Assembly (NCBI GenBank): GCA_040510075.1
Contig: JBEVJT010000071.1
Location: 1 to 8,167, forward strand
Length of the DNA stretch: 8,167 nt
Direction: 5' to 3'
DNA from: VAZQ01 sp040510075
Lineage (GTDB): Bacteria > Pseudomonadota > Alphaproteobacteria > Rhizobiales > Xanthobacteraceae
Shown: one piece after another, positions 1-6,600 of the stretch
How positions within the stretch are numbered: the stretch's first letter is position 1
Layout of the letters: the number at the start of each line of letters is the position of its first letter
Made by a program: the position numbers and the translations under genes
The notes under the pieces: model-generated
Seen by the model: only the letters and a program-made list of their open reading frames with translations
Told to the model about the DNA's origin: nothing
Database searches by the model: none

Positions 1-183
1 GAGCTCGCGCGCGACAATGGCCGCCGGCACGAGGCCCCCGCGCGCCACGCACACAATGGCCCGAAAAGGCCCCGCACCCGAAAGCCGCCACGCCAGCGCG
101 CGCGAGTCACGATGAAACTGATCCCAGGATACCGGGAATGCCTTCTGCGGCTGCTGCGCACTTGGCGGCTCGTCGGGCGGCAT
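1..183 (-). CDS. gpt: Xanthine phosphoribosyltransferase, N-terminal 61 codons (cut by window edge)
   Basis: Purine salvage enzyme that transfers the phosphoribosyl group of PRPP to xanthine and guanine (hypoxanthine less well); a cytoplasmic, often membrane-associated type I phosphoribosyltransferase. Reading the minus strand from the ATG at 183 gives 61 uninterrupted codons to the window edge. Residues 19-30 read SWDQFHRDSRAL and residues 47-61 read ARGGLVPAAIVAREL. These match the start of the Gpt family, including the RGG-V-P-A-ARELG segment of E. coli Gpt. The PRPP-binding loop would lie beyond the edge. The ATG lies 3 nt after the stop codon of the CinA-like gene, so the two are very likely one transcript. 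No strong Shine-Dalgarno is visible, which suggests translational coupling. A short proline/glutamine-rich leader (residues 2-14) precedes the conserved part. Confidence 0.88.
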   Translation of the reverse strand, partial: MPPDEPPSAQQPQKAFPVSWDQFHRDSRALAWRLSGAGPFRAIVCVARGGLVPAAIVAREL

Positions 184-186
184 AAA

Positions 187-969
187 TCAGTTCTTGCTCG
201 TCTGCGCGCCGCGCACACGCTGCAGCATTTCGTCGACGGCTTTTTTGGCGAGCGCGAGTTTCTCGGGATCGCGTGCGCGCAAAACAACGTTCGTGTTGGG
301 TCCATGCTGCGCATCGAAAAAAGGATAACTGCCGATCGAAACCTGCGGATTGGCCTTGGCGATCTCGCCGAGCGGAGTACCGATATCGCCTTCGCGCGCG
401 TCCGCACGAATGGTCTCCGACAGAATGCGCACCCCGGTGTTCAGCTTCGGCGCCACTTCATCCAGCATCGCCTGCATGATGGTGGGCACACCGGCCATGA
501 CGATGACGTTGCCAATCCAGAAGCCGGGCGCGGCCGACACCTTGTTGAGCACGAGATCGGCGCCTTTCGGGATGCGGCACATGCGCAGGCGCGCCTCGTT
601 GATTTCGATCCCAGTTGTGGCCATGCGCTCCTGCAGGATCGCAAGCGCCCGGGGATCGACGTCGATGGCCACGCCGAACGCTTTGGCGACGCAATCGGCG
701 GTGATGTCATCGTGGGTGGGACCAATGCCGCCGGTAGTGAACACATATGTATAGCGGTGCCGCAACGCGTTGAGCGCATCGATGATCCCGCGTTCTTCGT
801 CTGGGACGATCCGGACTTCCTTAAGATCGATGCCGAGAGCTGTGAGATATTCGGCCGTGTAGCCGATGTTCTTGTCCTTGGTCCGGCCCGACAGAATTTC
901 GTCGCCGATAACCAGAAGTCCGGCGCTGACCGTTTCTCTTGCAGAAGCGGTTTCCGTCGTTGTGCTCAT
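187..969 (-). CDS. CinA-like molybdopterin-binding (MoaB/Mog fold) domain protein
   Basis: A 260-aa protein of the competence/damage-inducible protein A family (COG1058). It has the MoCF/MoaB fold found in molybdopterin-handling proteins and in the N-terminal half of CinA. Visible motifs are IGDEILSGRTKDKN at residues 21-34, TTGGIGPTHDDIT at 78-90 and AGVPTIM at 159-165, the usual conserved blocks. The C-terminal nicotinamide-nucleotide amidase domain of full CinA is absent, so this is the short single-domain form, and its substrate is uncertain (ADP-ribose or a related nucleotide in full-length relatives). The frame stays open upstream to an ATG at 1101. I chose the ATG at 969 because the extra 44 residues look unlike the family and would overlap the divergent protease's leader. 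The ATG at 996 is a possible alternative. It is followed directly by gpt on the same strand. Confidence 0.85.
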   Translation of the reverse strand: MSTTTETASARETVSAGLLVIGDEILSGRTKDKNIGYTAEYLTALGIDLKEVRIVPDEERGIIDALNALRHRYTYVFTTGGIGPTHDDITADCVAKAFGVAIDVDPRALAILQERMATTGIEINEARLRMCRIPKGADLVLNKVSAAPGFWIGNVIVMAGVPTIMQAMLDEVAPKLNTGVRILSETIRADAREGDIGTPLGEIAKANPQVSIGSYPFFDAQHGPNTNVVLRARDPEKLALAKKAVDEMLQRVRGAQTSKN

Positions 970-1115
970 CGCCTCATGCGCACGCTTGAGAACCATCCGG
1001 ATCTTGTCCACCCTACAGGCTGATGCACCGACATGCGAGTCAGCCACCAAGCTCATGCACGCCGGAACGGCAGCAACCGGTGGGGATTGGATAGATTGCA
1101 AAAGGAGAGACCGGC
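970..1115. promoter_or_regulatory. Divergent intergenic region between the CinA-like gene and the HtrA-like protease
   Basis: These 146 bp separate two genes read in opposite directions, so promoters for both the CinA-like/gpt pair and the protease are expected here. I see no convincing -35/-10 pair on either strand. The only clear signal is the purine-rich ribosome binding site AAAGGAGA at 1101-1108, 7 nt before the protease ATG at 1116. The promoter role is inferred from gene orientation alone. Confidence 0.4.
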
Positions 1116-2213
1116 ATGGACGGCCGTTTTGGAAGATCCATCATCATTGCTGTTCTCATTCTGGTGGGCGTCTATGTGGCAAGGCCTTACGTGGATCGCA
1201 TGCTTTACTCGGCGACAACGCCTCGCGCGGTCGAGCCGCGCGGCAACTTGTCCGAACTCGAGCGTTCGACCATCGAGCTGTTCGAGCACACCTCGGCTTC
1301 GGTGGTGCAGGTCGTCGGGCGCGCAGGAGCGCCTGAAATGACTCCGGAGGGCGAAGGGGTCCAGGGCCAGACCGGCACCGGCTTCGTCTGGGACAAGGCA
1401 GGGCACATTGTCACGAACGACCATGTCGTCGAAGGCGCTGACGTGCTCGCGGTGCGTTTCGCATCGGGGCAGGTCACGCGCGCGCGCCTGATCGGGACCG
1501 CACCCAACTACGACCTGGCCGTCCTGCTGGTAGAATCACCTAAATCCTTGCCGCCGCCCATTGCCATCGGCAGGTCGAACGATTTGAAGGTCGGACAGTC
1601 GGTGTTCGCCATAGGCAATCCATTCGGCCTCGACCAATCGCTCACCACCGGAATCATCAGCGCGCTCAAGCGCCGGCTTCCGACCAGCGGCGGACGGGAA
1701 GTGTCCAACGTGATCCAGACAGACGCGGCCATCAATCCGGGAAATTCCGGCGGACCGCTGCTCGACTCGGCAGGCCGGGTAATTGGCGTAACTACCGCGA
1801 TCATCTCGCCGTCAGGCACGAGCGCAGGGATCGGTTTTGCGATTCCCATCGATATCGTCAACCGCATCGTTCCTGAAATCATCAGCAAGGGCTACGTGCC
1901 GACGCCCGGGATAGGCATCGTAACCGCCAATGAGGCGGTGGCGACGCACGCGGGCATTGAAGGTGTGGTGATCGTGCGCGTCCTCCCCGGCTCCTCGGCC
2001 GAGCGCGCGGGGCTGCATGGCATGAATCAATCGACGCGCCAGTTCGGCGACATCATCATCGGCGCCGAGGGCAAGCCGGTTCGCAGATTGCCCGATCTTA
2101 CCGACGAGCTCGAGCGCATAGGCGTGGGCAAGAGAGTGAGTTTGCAGGTGAAGAACGGCAATCAGGAGAGGACGGTCGAAGTCGACGTCACAGACATCGG
2201 CCGCAAAAGTTAG
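1116..2213 (+). CDS. Membrane-anchored trypsin-like serine protease with one PDZ domain (HtrA/DegS-like, S1C)
   Basis: A predicted periplasmic protein-quality-control protease of the HtrA family, 365 aa, close to the length of single-PDZ DegS-type members. Residues 8-23 form one hydrophobic segment after a short basic start, fitting a signal anchor with the rest in the periplasm. The trypsin-like domain covers about residues 50-250. The catalytic triad is visible as His103 (TNDHVV), Asp133 (NYDLAVL) and Ser211 (GNSGGPL), with the oxyanion-loop region NPGNSGG intact. A PDZ domain follows at about 265-355 (VLPGSSAERAGL, then FGDIIIGAEGKPV). The ATG at 1116 is preceded by AAAGGAGA at good spacing. 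The glutathione transferase gene lies 83 bp downstream on the same strand. Nothing suggests damage. Whether it works as a regulatory (DegS) or general (DegP) protease cannot be told from sequence. Confidence 0.9.
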   Translation: MDGRFGRSIIIAVLILVGVYVARPYVDRMLYSATTPRAVEPRGNLSELERSTIELFEHTSASVVQVVGRAGAPEMTPEGEGVQGQTGTGFVWDKAGHIVTNDHVVEGADVLAVRFASGQVTRARLIGTAPNYDLAVLLVESPKSLPPPIAIGRSNDLKVGQSVFAIGNPFGLDQSLTTGIISALKRRLPTSGGREVSNVIQTDAAINPGNSGGPLLDSAGRVIGVTTAIISPSGTSAGIGFAIPIDIVNRIVPEIISKGYVPTPGIGIVTANEAVATHAGIEGVVIVRVLPGSSAERAGLHGMNQSTRQFGDIIIGAEGKPVRRLPDLTDELERIGVGKRVSLQVKNGNQERTVEVDVTDIGRKS

Positions 2214-2226
2214 GGCAGTGCGGCGC

Positions 2227-2273
2227 ATCTGTTGCGCAGATTGCCGCTTCCGCAATTACCCGTTACAGCGGGT
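2227..2273 (+). terminator. Two small hairpins after the protease gene (weak terminator candidate)
   Basis: ATCTG (2227-2231) pairs with CAGAT (2237-2241) across a 5-nt loop, and ACCCG (2258-2262) pairs with CGGGT (2269-2273) across a 6-nt loop. Neither is followed by a T tract, so this is not a classical intrinsic terminator. They may partly separate the protease and glutathione transferase transcripts, or mean nothing. Confidence 0.2.
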
Positions 2274-2285
2274 CGTACTCAACTC

Positions 2286-2291
2286 GAGGAG
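2286..2291 (+). promoter_or_regulatory. Ribosome binding site fixing a GTG start
   Basis: GAGGAG ends 5 nt before the GTG at 2297. The family's conserved N-terminus (MIDLY) begins exactly at this GTG, so the non-ATG start is well supported. Confidence 0.75.
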
Positions 2292-2296
2292 TTACC

Positions 2297-2926
2297 GTGA
2301 TCGATCTTTACACCTGGACAACTCCCAATGGCCGCAAGGCCTCCATCATGCTCGAGGAAATCGGGCTGCCCTATACCGCGCATCCGATAGATATCACCAA
2401 GGACGAGCAGTTCAGGCCGGAATTTCTCAAGATCAGTCCGAACAACCGAATTCCTGCAATCGTGGATCGCGATACGGGACTCGAGCTGATGGAATCGGGC
2501 GCCATCCTCATTTATCTCGCTGACAAGACGGGCAAGCTTCTGCCCAAAGAAGGTCAACCGCGCTACCGCGTCCTGGAATGGTTGATGTGGCAGATGGGTG
2601 GCCCCGGGCCGATGTTCGGACAAGTGCATCATTTTGTGAAATACAATAAAGGTAAGGCGCCCTATGCGGAGGAGCGATATCTGAAAGAAGCGCACCGCCT
2701 CTACGGCGTATTGGACCGTCGCCTCAAAGGTCGGGAATTTGTCGCCGACCAGTACTCCATAGCGGACATCGCGACCTGGCCGTGGGTATCCAGGTTCGAG
2801 TGGCAGACCGTTGATCTGAACCAGTACCCGAATGTGAAGCGCTGGTATCTGGCGATTGCGAACCGGCCTGCGGTTCAGAGGGGCTATAAGGTCCCGAAGG
2901 ACGTGGGCGACGTCCCGATGCCCTGA
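2297..2926 (+). CDS. yfcG: Glutathione S-transferase, nu class (YfcG-like disulfide oxidoreductase)
   Basis: A cytoplasmic glutathione transferase-fold protein of 209 aa. It aligns by eye along its length with E. coli YfcG, a nu-class enzyme with GSH-dependent disulfide-bond reductase activity. The thioredoxin-like domain is at about residues 1-80: TTPNGRK at 8-14 carries the Thr9 and Asn11 that nu-class enzymes use in place of a catalytic Cys, Ser or Tyr. SPNNRIPAIVD at 47-57 holds the cis-proline, and ESGAI at 66-70 binds the glutathione gamma-glutamyl group. The all-alpha domain follows, with the shared WQMGGPGPMFGQ stretch (98-109) and the N-capping box SIADIA (154-159). The protein contains no cysteine at all, consistent with a mechanism that does not use an enzyme thiol. 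It starts with GTG. It is probably independent of the ATP-grasp cluster downstream, from which a 271-bp repeat-bearing gap separates it. Confidence 0.9.
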   Translation: MIDLYTWTTPNGRKASIMLEEIGLPYTAHPIDITKDEQFRPEFLKISPNNRIPAIVDRDTGLELMESGAILIYLADKTGKLLPKEGQPRYRVLEWLMWQMGGPGPMFGQVHHFVKYNKGKAPYAEERYLKEAHRLYGVLDRRLKGREFVADQYSIADIATWPWVSRFEWQTVDLNQYPNVKRWYLAIANRPAVQRGYKVPKDVGDVPMP

Positions 2927-2978
2927 TCGCGCGCGTTCCTCCAGCGGGCGACCGCCTAAAACATAGGCAGAGCGGCGC

Positions 2979-3117
2979 CTCCCTTTTCCCGCGAAGCGGG
3001 AGGCAGATCCGAGCGCAGCGAGGGTCGGATGAGCGCGCTCATCCCCGCCCCTCTCCTGCTGAACGAGTGAAAGAGGGAGACGAAGCGCTCGCGCCAGCCT
3101 CAGGGTCGGGCTGGCGC
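2979..3117. repeat. Multi-hairpin intergenic repeat region
   Basis: This lies within the 271-bp gene-free stretch 2927-3197. It holds a hairpin CCCGC-GAA-GCGGG (2988-3000), with an alternative outer pairing CCTCCC (2979-2984) to GGGAGG (2998-3003). It also holds ATCCGA (3007-3012) pairing with TCGGAT (3025-3030), a perfect 14-bp palindrome ATGAGCGCGCTCAT (3029-3042), and a 9-bp perfect stem GCGCCAGCC (3091-3099) with GGCTGGCGC (3109-3117) around a 9-nt loop. The text resembles the CTCCC...GCGAAGCGGGAG dispersed intergenic repeats of Bradyrhizobium-like genomes. No T tract follows any stem, so a role as transcript boundary is possible but not shown. I see no open frame with coding character in the gap. 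Confidence 0.65.
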
Positions 3118-3197
3118 AAGCCTTGCACTTAGGGTGATGTAGAGGCTGCTGTAACAGGCGAGGTCGGGCGCGGCCCCGCCTGAGCGAGGCGCGTGGG

Positions 3198-4616
3198 ATG
3201 GCGGTCGCGTTCGATGAGATGACCGGTGTGGACGGGACGTTGCGTCCCGCTTACCGCGAGCTCGGGCGCTGGCTCGGACAAGTGCCGCCGGACGTCCTGG
3301 AATTCAGGCGCCGCGAGGCCGAGGTGCTGTTCCGGCGCATCGGCATAACGTTTGCCGTCTACGGGGAAGCGGAGGGGCAGGAGCGGCTTATCCCCTTCGA
3401 CGTGCTGCCGCGGATTCTTGCCGCCAGCGAGTGGGAATTGTTGCGCAAGGGCCTCGAGCAGCGGCTGGACGCGATCAATAAATTCATTGCCGACATCTAC
3501 ACCCGCCGCGAAGTGATCAAGGCAGGCGTGATCCCGGAGAATCTCGTCTTCCAAAACCCTCTGTTTCGACCGGAGATGAACGACAAAAAAGTGCCGCACG
3601 GAATTTACGTGCACATCGGCGGCATCGACGTCGTGCGTACCGATGCGGACACTTTCTACGTGCTCGAAGACAATGTTCGCGCTCCCTCGGGCGTCTCCTA
3701 CATGCTGGAGAACCGGGAAATCATGCTTCGGCTGTTCCCCGAATTGTTTGCCCGTCATCGCGTGGCGCCGGTCGAAAACTATCCGGACGAGCTTCTTGCG
3801 ACCCTGACCTCGGTCGCGCCGCCAAGCGCCAGCTCCGATCCCACGGTCGTCCTGCTCACGCCCGGCGTTTATAACTCTGCCTATTACGAACACTCGTTTC
3901 TGGCCGACAAGCTGGGCATCGAGCTGGTCGAGGGGCGCGACCTGTTCGTCAAGGACGAATTCGTATTCATGCGAACGACGCAAGGGCCCAAGCGGGTCGA
4001 CGTCATTTATCGGCGCGTCGACGACGATTTTCTGGATCCTCTCGCTTTCCGTCCGGATTCCGCGCTTGGCGTTCCCGGTCTGATGGCCGTGTACCAGACA
4101 GGGAATGTTACGCTGGCCAATGCCGTAGGCACTGGAATCGCCGATGACAAGGCGATCTACAGCTATGTGCCAGCCATCATCAAATTTTATCTCGGCGAAG
4201 AGTCGATTCTGCGAAACGTGCCGACCTGGCGCTGCCGCGAGGAGGAGCATTTGAGCTATGTGCTCGATCGCCTCGAAGAGCTGGTGGTGAAGGAGGTGCA
4301 CGGCTCGGGGGGATACGGCATGCTGATCGGCCCGCAGGCTGACAAGAATGCGCTCTCAGCTTTCCGCGCAAAGCTCAAAGCCAACCCCAGGGATTTCATC
4401 GCTCAACCCACGCTTGCGCTTTCGACCTGCCCGACCTGTGTGGACGAGGGCGTGGCACCGCGTCACGTCGACCTGCGCCCTTTCGTGCTCACCGGCCGCG
4501 ATCAGGTGCGGATTGTGCCGGGCGGGCTTACGCGCGTTGCGCTCTCGAAAGGCTCGCTCGTGGTGAATTCAAGCCAGGGCGGCGGCACGAAAGATACGTG
4601 GGTGCTTGATGAATGA
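3198..4616 (+). CDS. Circularly permuted ATP-grasp family protein (DUF404/DUF407 type)
   Basis: A 472-aa predicted ATP-dependent carboxylate-amine ligase of the circularly permuted ATP-grasp type 2 family, whose members include mycobacterial DUF404/DUF407 proteins. Family blocks appear in order: RRIGITFAVYG (46-56), FQNPLFRPEMN (118-128), YVLEDNVRAPSGVSYMLENR (154-173), DVIYRRVDDDFLDP (268-281), KEVHGSGGYGML (365-376), the glycine-rich nucleotide loop candidate, PRHVDLRPFVL (421-431), and GGLTRVAL with NSSQGGGTKDTW near the C-terminus. Length is normal for the family. The ATG at 3198 has GAGG at 3186-3189 and starts with the family-typical MAVAFDEMTG. It heads a cluster with alpha-E, transglutaminase-like and Anbu genes. 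Comparative genomics predicts an amide- or peptide-bond-forming reaction, with substrate unknown to me. No signal peptide or membrane segment is seen. Confidence 0.92.
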   Translation: MAVAFDEMTGVDGTLRPAYRELGRWLGQVPPDVLEFRRREAEVLFRRIGITFAVYGEAEGQERLIPFDVLPRILAASEWELLRKGLEQRLDAINKFIADIYTRREVIKAGVIPENLVFQNPLFRPEMNDKKVPHGIYVHIGGIDVVRTDADTFYVLEDNVRAPSGVSYMLENREIMLRLFPELFARHRVAPVENYPDELLATLTSVAPPSASSDPTVVLLTPGVYNSAYYEHSFLADKLGIELVEGRDLFVKDEFVFMRTTQGPKRVDVIYRRVDDDFLDPLAFRPDSALGVPGLMAVYQTGNVTLANAVGTGIADDKAIYSYVPAIIKFYLGEESILRNVPTWRCREEEHLSYVLDRLEELVVKEVHGSGGYGMLIGPQADKNALSAFRAKLKANPRDFIAQPTLALSTCPTCVDEGVAPRHVDLRPFVLTGRDQVRIVPGGLTRVALSKGSLVVNSSQGGGTKDTWVLDE

Positions 4617-4635
4617 ATTGATCTAAAGCCGCGGC

Positions 4636-5577
4636 ATGCTTTCACGGACTGCCGATAATCTTTTTTGGCTCGCGCGTTACGTAGAACGCGCCGAATATCT
4701 CGCGCGCATCCTGGAGGCAACACAGCGGCTCACCGCGCTGCCGCTGGCCTACGCAGGATCGTCGAACGAGTGGGAATCGACGGTGGCGACGGCCGGCTGC
4801 GTGCACGCATTTGGCGCCGCGTATCCGGAAGCCACTGAGGAAACCGTGGTCGATTTTCTCTGCTTCTCCGCCGCCAATCCCTCTTCCATCCGAAATTGTC
4901 TCGAAATGGCGCGCAGCAATGCGCGTGCGGTGCGCACCGCGCTCACCGTGGAAATGTGGGACGCGATCAACGGCACCTGGCTCGAACTCAAGCGTTTCGG
5001 CAACGGCACGACCTCGCGCGAGGAGTTCCTGCGTTTTTTGCGGTGGGTGCAGGAAAGCTCGCTGCGATTCGACGGCTCCGCCTATCGCACCATGCTGCGC
5101 AACGATGCCTATTGGTTCTCGCGGCTTGGCGTATACATCGAGCGCGCCGACAACACCGCGCGCATCCTCGATGTGAAATATCACCTGCTGTTGCCGGCGC
5201 ATGAGCGCGTCGGAGGCCCACTCGACTATTTTCAATGGGCGGCAATCCTGCGCTCGGTCTCGGCGCTTACCGCCTATCATTGGGTGTATCGCGACAGCGT
5301 GAAGCCGTGGCTCATCGCCGATCTCCTGATCCTGCGTGACGAGCTGCCGCGCTCGCTTGCAAGCTGTTACCAGAACCTCGTCCTTTATCTCGATCACATT
5401 GCTCGTGCCTATGGAAGACAGGGGGTGGCGCAGCGCCAGGCTCACTCAATTCGTGCCCGCATCGAGAACAGCCAGATGGAAGAGATCTTTCAGAATGGCC
5501 TACACGAGTTCCTTGCCGAGTTCATCTCGGAGAACAATCAGCTGGGCCGGGCCATCGCCGATCAATACCTGATTTGA
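4636..5577 (+). CDS. Alpha-E domain protein (DUF403)
   Basis: A 313-aa all-helical protein of the alpha-E (DUF403) family, which is almost always encoded beside circularly permuted ATP-grasp genes and is sometimes fused to them. Its biochemical role is unknown; a helper or scaffold for the ATP-grasp enzyme is the usual guess. The hallmark N-terminus is present (SRTADNLFWLARYVERAE, residues 3-20). A related block, RLGVYIERADNTARILD (163-179), sits mid-protein, so the Y-x-E-R-A-[ED] motif occurs twice. The start lies 19 nt after the stop of the ATP-grasp gene. No clear Shine-Dalgarno precedes it, which fits translation coupled to the upstream gene. The length is normal, with no sign of damage. 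There is no signal peptide or transmembrane segment, so it is probably cytoplasmic. Confidence 0.93.
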   Translation: MLSRTADNLFWLARYVERAEYLARILEATQRLTALPLAYAGSSNEWESTVATAGCVHAFGAAYPEATEETVVDFLCFSAANPSSIRNCLEMARSNARAVRTALTVEMWDAINGTWLELKRFGNGTTSREEFLRFLRWVQESSLRFDGSAYRTMLRNDAYWFSRLGVYIERADNTARILDVKYHLLLPAHERVGGPLDYFQWAAILRSVSALTAYHWVYRDSVKPWLIADLLILRDELPRSLASCYQNLVLYLDHIARAYGRQGVAQRQAHSIRARIENSQMEEIFQNGLHEFLAEFISENNQLGRAIADQYLI

Positions 5578-5581
5578 GCAC

Positions 5582-6409
5582 ATGCGCATCCGGATCTCGC
5601 ATCTGACGCGCTATCGCTATCAGCGGCCGGCCACCGGCGTGATCCAGCTGCTGCGGCTCACTCCGCGCAATCACGAAGCCCAATACGTGGTGCGATGGCG
5701 GCTCGAGACTTCTGCCGACTGCCGACTCGACCAGCACGAGGACGCTTTCGGCAACATCACGCATTTGTTCAGCGCGGACGGACTGTTGCGCGAGCTTTCC
5801 GTGCTCGCCGAGGGCGAAGTCGAGACCCGGGACGCCCAAGGCATCGTGCGCGGAACCATCGAGCGCTTCCCGCCGAGCTTCTATCTCCGGGAAACCGTGC
5901 TGACCCCATGTGACACCGACATTTCCGAGTTTGCGGCGGCCTGCCGCAACGAGAGCGGCAGCGACCTGCTCGATGTGCTGCATGGAATGCTTGCGCGCCT
6001 GCATGAGACGATGATCTACGACCCTGATCCCACGCACGCAGCTACGACTGCGGCCGAGGCTTTCGCGCTCAAGCGCGGCGTGTGCCAGGACCTCGCCCAT
6101 GTGTTCATCGCGGCTTGCCGAAGTCTCGGCATTCCGGCGCGTTACGTGAGCGGTTACTTTCATCGCGCGGACGGCGTGACCGAGCAGGAAGCGGGGCACG
6201 CCTGGGCGGAGGGGCACGTGCCGGAACTTGGATGGGTCGCCTTCGACCCGGCGAATGCAATCTGTGCGACCGGAGCGCATGTGCGGGTGGCAGTCGGGCT
6301 CGATTATCTGGACGCCGCCCCGTTGCGGGGCACCCGTTACGGCGGCACGGACGAGTTGCTGTCCGTCAGCGTCAACGTGCACCAGGCGTCGCAGCAGACG
6401 CAGAATTGA
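5582..6409 (+). CDS. Transglutaminase-like cysteine protease/amidase with bacterial transglutaminase-like N-terminal domain
   Basis: A 275-aa papain-fold protein of the transglutaminase-like superfamily. Residues 1 to about 80 form the bacterial transglutaminase-like N-terminal region (RYRYQRPATG early, DAFGNITHLF at 54-63). The catalytic domain shows the expected triad: Cys168 in RGVCQDLAHVF, His207 in AGHAWAE and Asp222 in WVAFDPAN. Bacterial members of this group are more often predicted to cut or transfer amide bonds than to crosslink proteins. The ATG is only 4 nt after the alpha-E stop, with no obvious Shine-Dalgarno, so coupled translation in one operon is likely. No signal peptide is visible, suggesting cytoplasmic action. 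In this locus type it is predicted to process the product of the ATP-grasp enzyme, but this is inference from gene association. Confidence 0.92.
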   Translation: MRIRISHLTRYRYQRPATGVIQLLRLTPRNHEAQYVVRWRLETSADCRLDQHEDAFGNITHLFSADGLLRELSVLAEGEVETRDAQGIVRGTIERFPPSFYLRETVLTPCDTDISEFAAACRNESGSDLLDVLHGMLARLHETMIYDPDPTHAATTAAEAFALKRGVCQDLAHVFIAACRSLGIPARYVSGYFHRADGVTEQEAGHAWAEGHVPELGWVAFDPANAICATGAHVRVAVGLDYLDAAPLRGTRYGGTDELLSVSVNVHQASQQTQN

Positions 6410-6444
6410 CGATGCTGGCACCCGGCATCATAGGCGCATTACTT

Positions 6445-6532
6445 GTGTCCCGGACGCAGTGCAGCGCGCCCCGTCCGCTTGCGCAATCTTTCCTGATGGG
6501 CGGGCGCGGTGCACTGCCTGCGCCCGGGACAC
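6445..6532. repeat. Long imperfect inverted repeat between the transglutaminase-like and Anbu genes
   Basis: GTGTCCCGG (6445-6453) is the perfect reverse complement of CCGGGACAC (6524-6532). The inner parts also pair imperfectly: a CGCAG/TGCAGCGCGCCC series on the left pairs with GGGCGCGGTGCA/CTGCG on the right. Together they form a stem-loop of nearly 90 bp. Its ends and composition recall the dispersed GTCCCGG...CCGGGAC intergenic elements common in Bradyrhizobium-like genomes. It occupies much of the 191-bp gap 6410-6600. It may act as an RNA hairpin between the two coding regions, but has no T tract. Confidence 0.7.
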
Positions 6533-6600
6533 GTCGGGCTTGGAGAGAACATCCGAGTCGTGTTAGCGCCTAGCGGGTCAGGGCTTGGCGGGATGCATGC

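Noticed and set aside
112..1023. A 303-codon plus-strand open frame opposite the CinA-like gene
   Set aside because: It overlaps a clear CinA-like gene and the gpt start on the other strand and shows no family features.
970..1101. 44-residue N-terminal extension of the CinA-like protein from an ATG at 1101
   Set aside because: The conserved fold begins soon after the Met at 969. The extension would overlap the ribosome binding site of the divergent protease and does not resemble the family.
2927..3197. Rho-independent terminator after the glutathione transferase gene
   Set aside because: Strong stems exist but none is followed by a run of T, so I list them as a repeat region instead.
3129..4301. 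A 390-codon minus-strand open frame opposite the ATP-grasp gene
   Set aside because: The plus-strand frame carries all the family motifs. The minus-strand product is an arginine/histidine-rich sequence with no recognisable domain, as expected for a shadow frame in GC-rich DNA.
5522..6421. A 299-codon minus-strand open frame opposite the transglutaminase-like gene
   Set aside because: It is antisense to a gene with an intact Cys-His-Asp triad, and the product has no recognisable motif.
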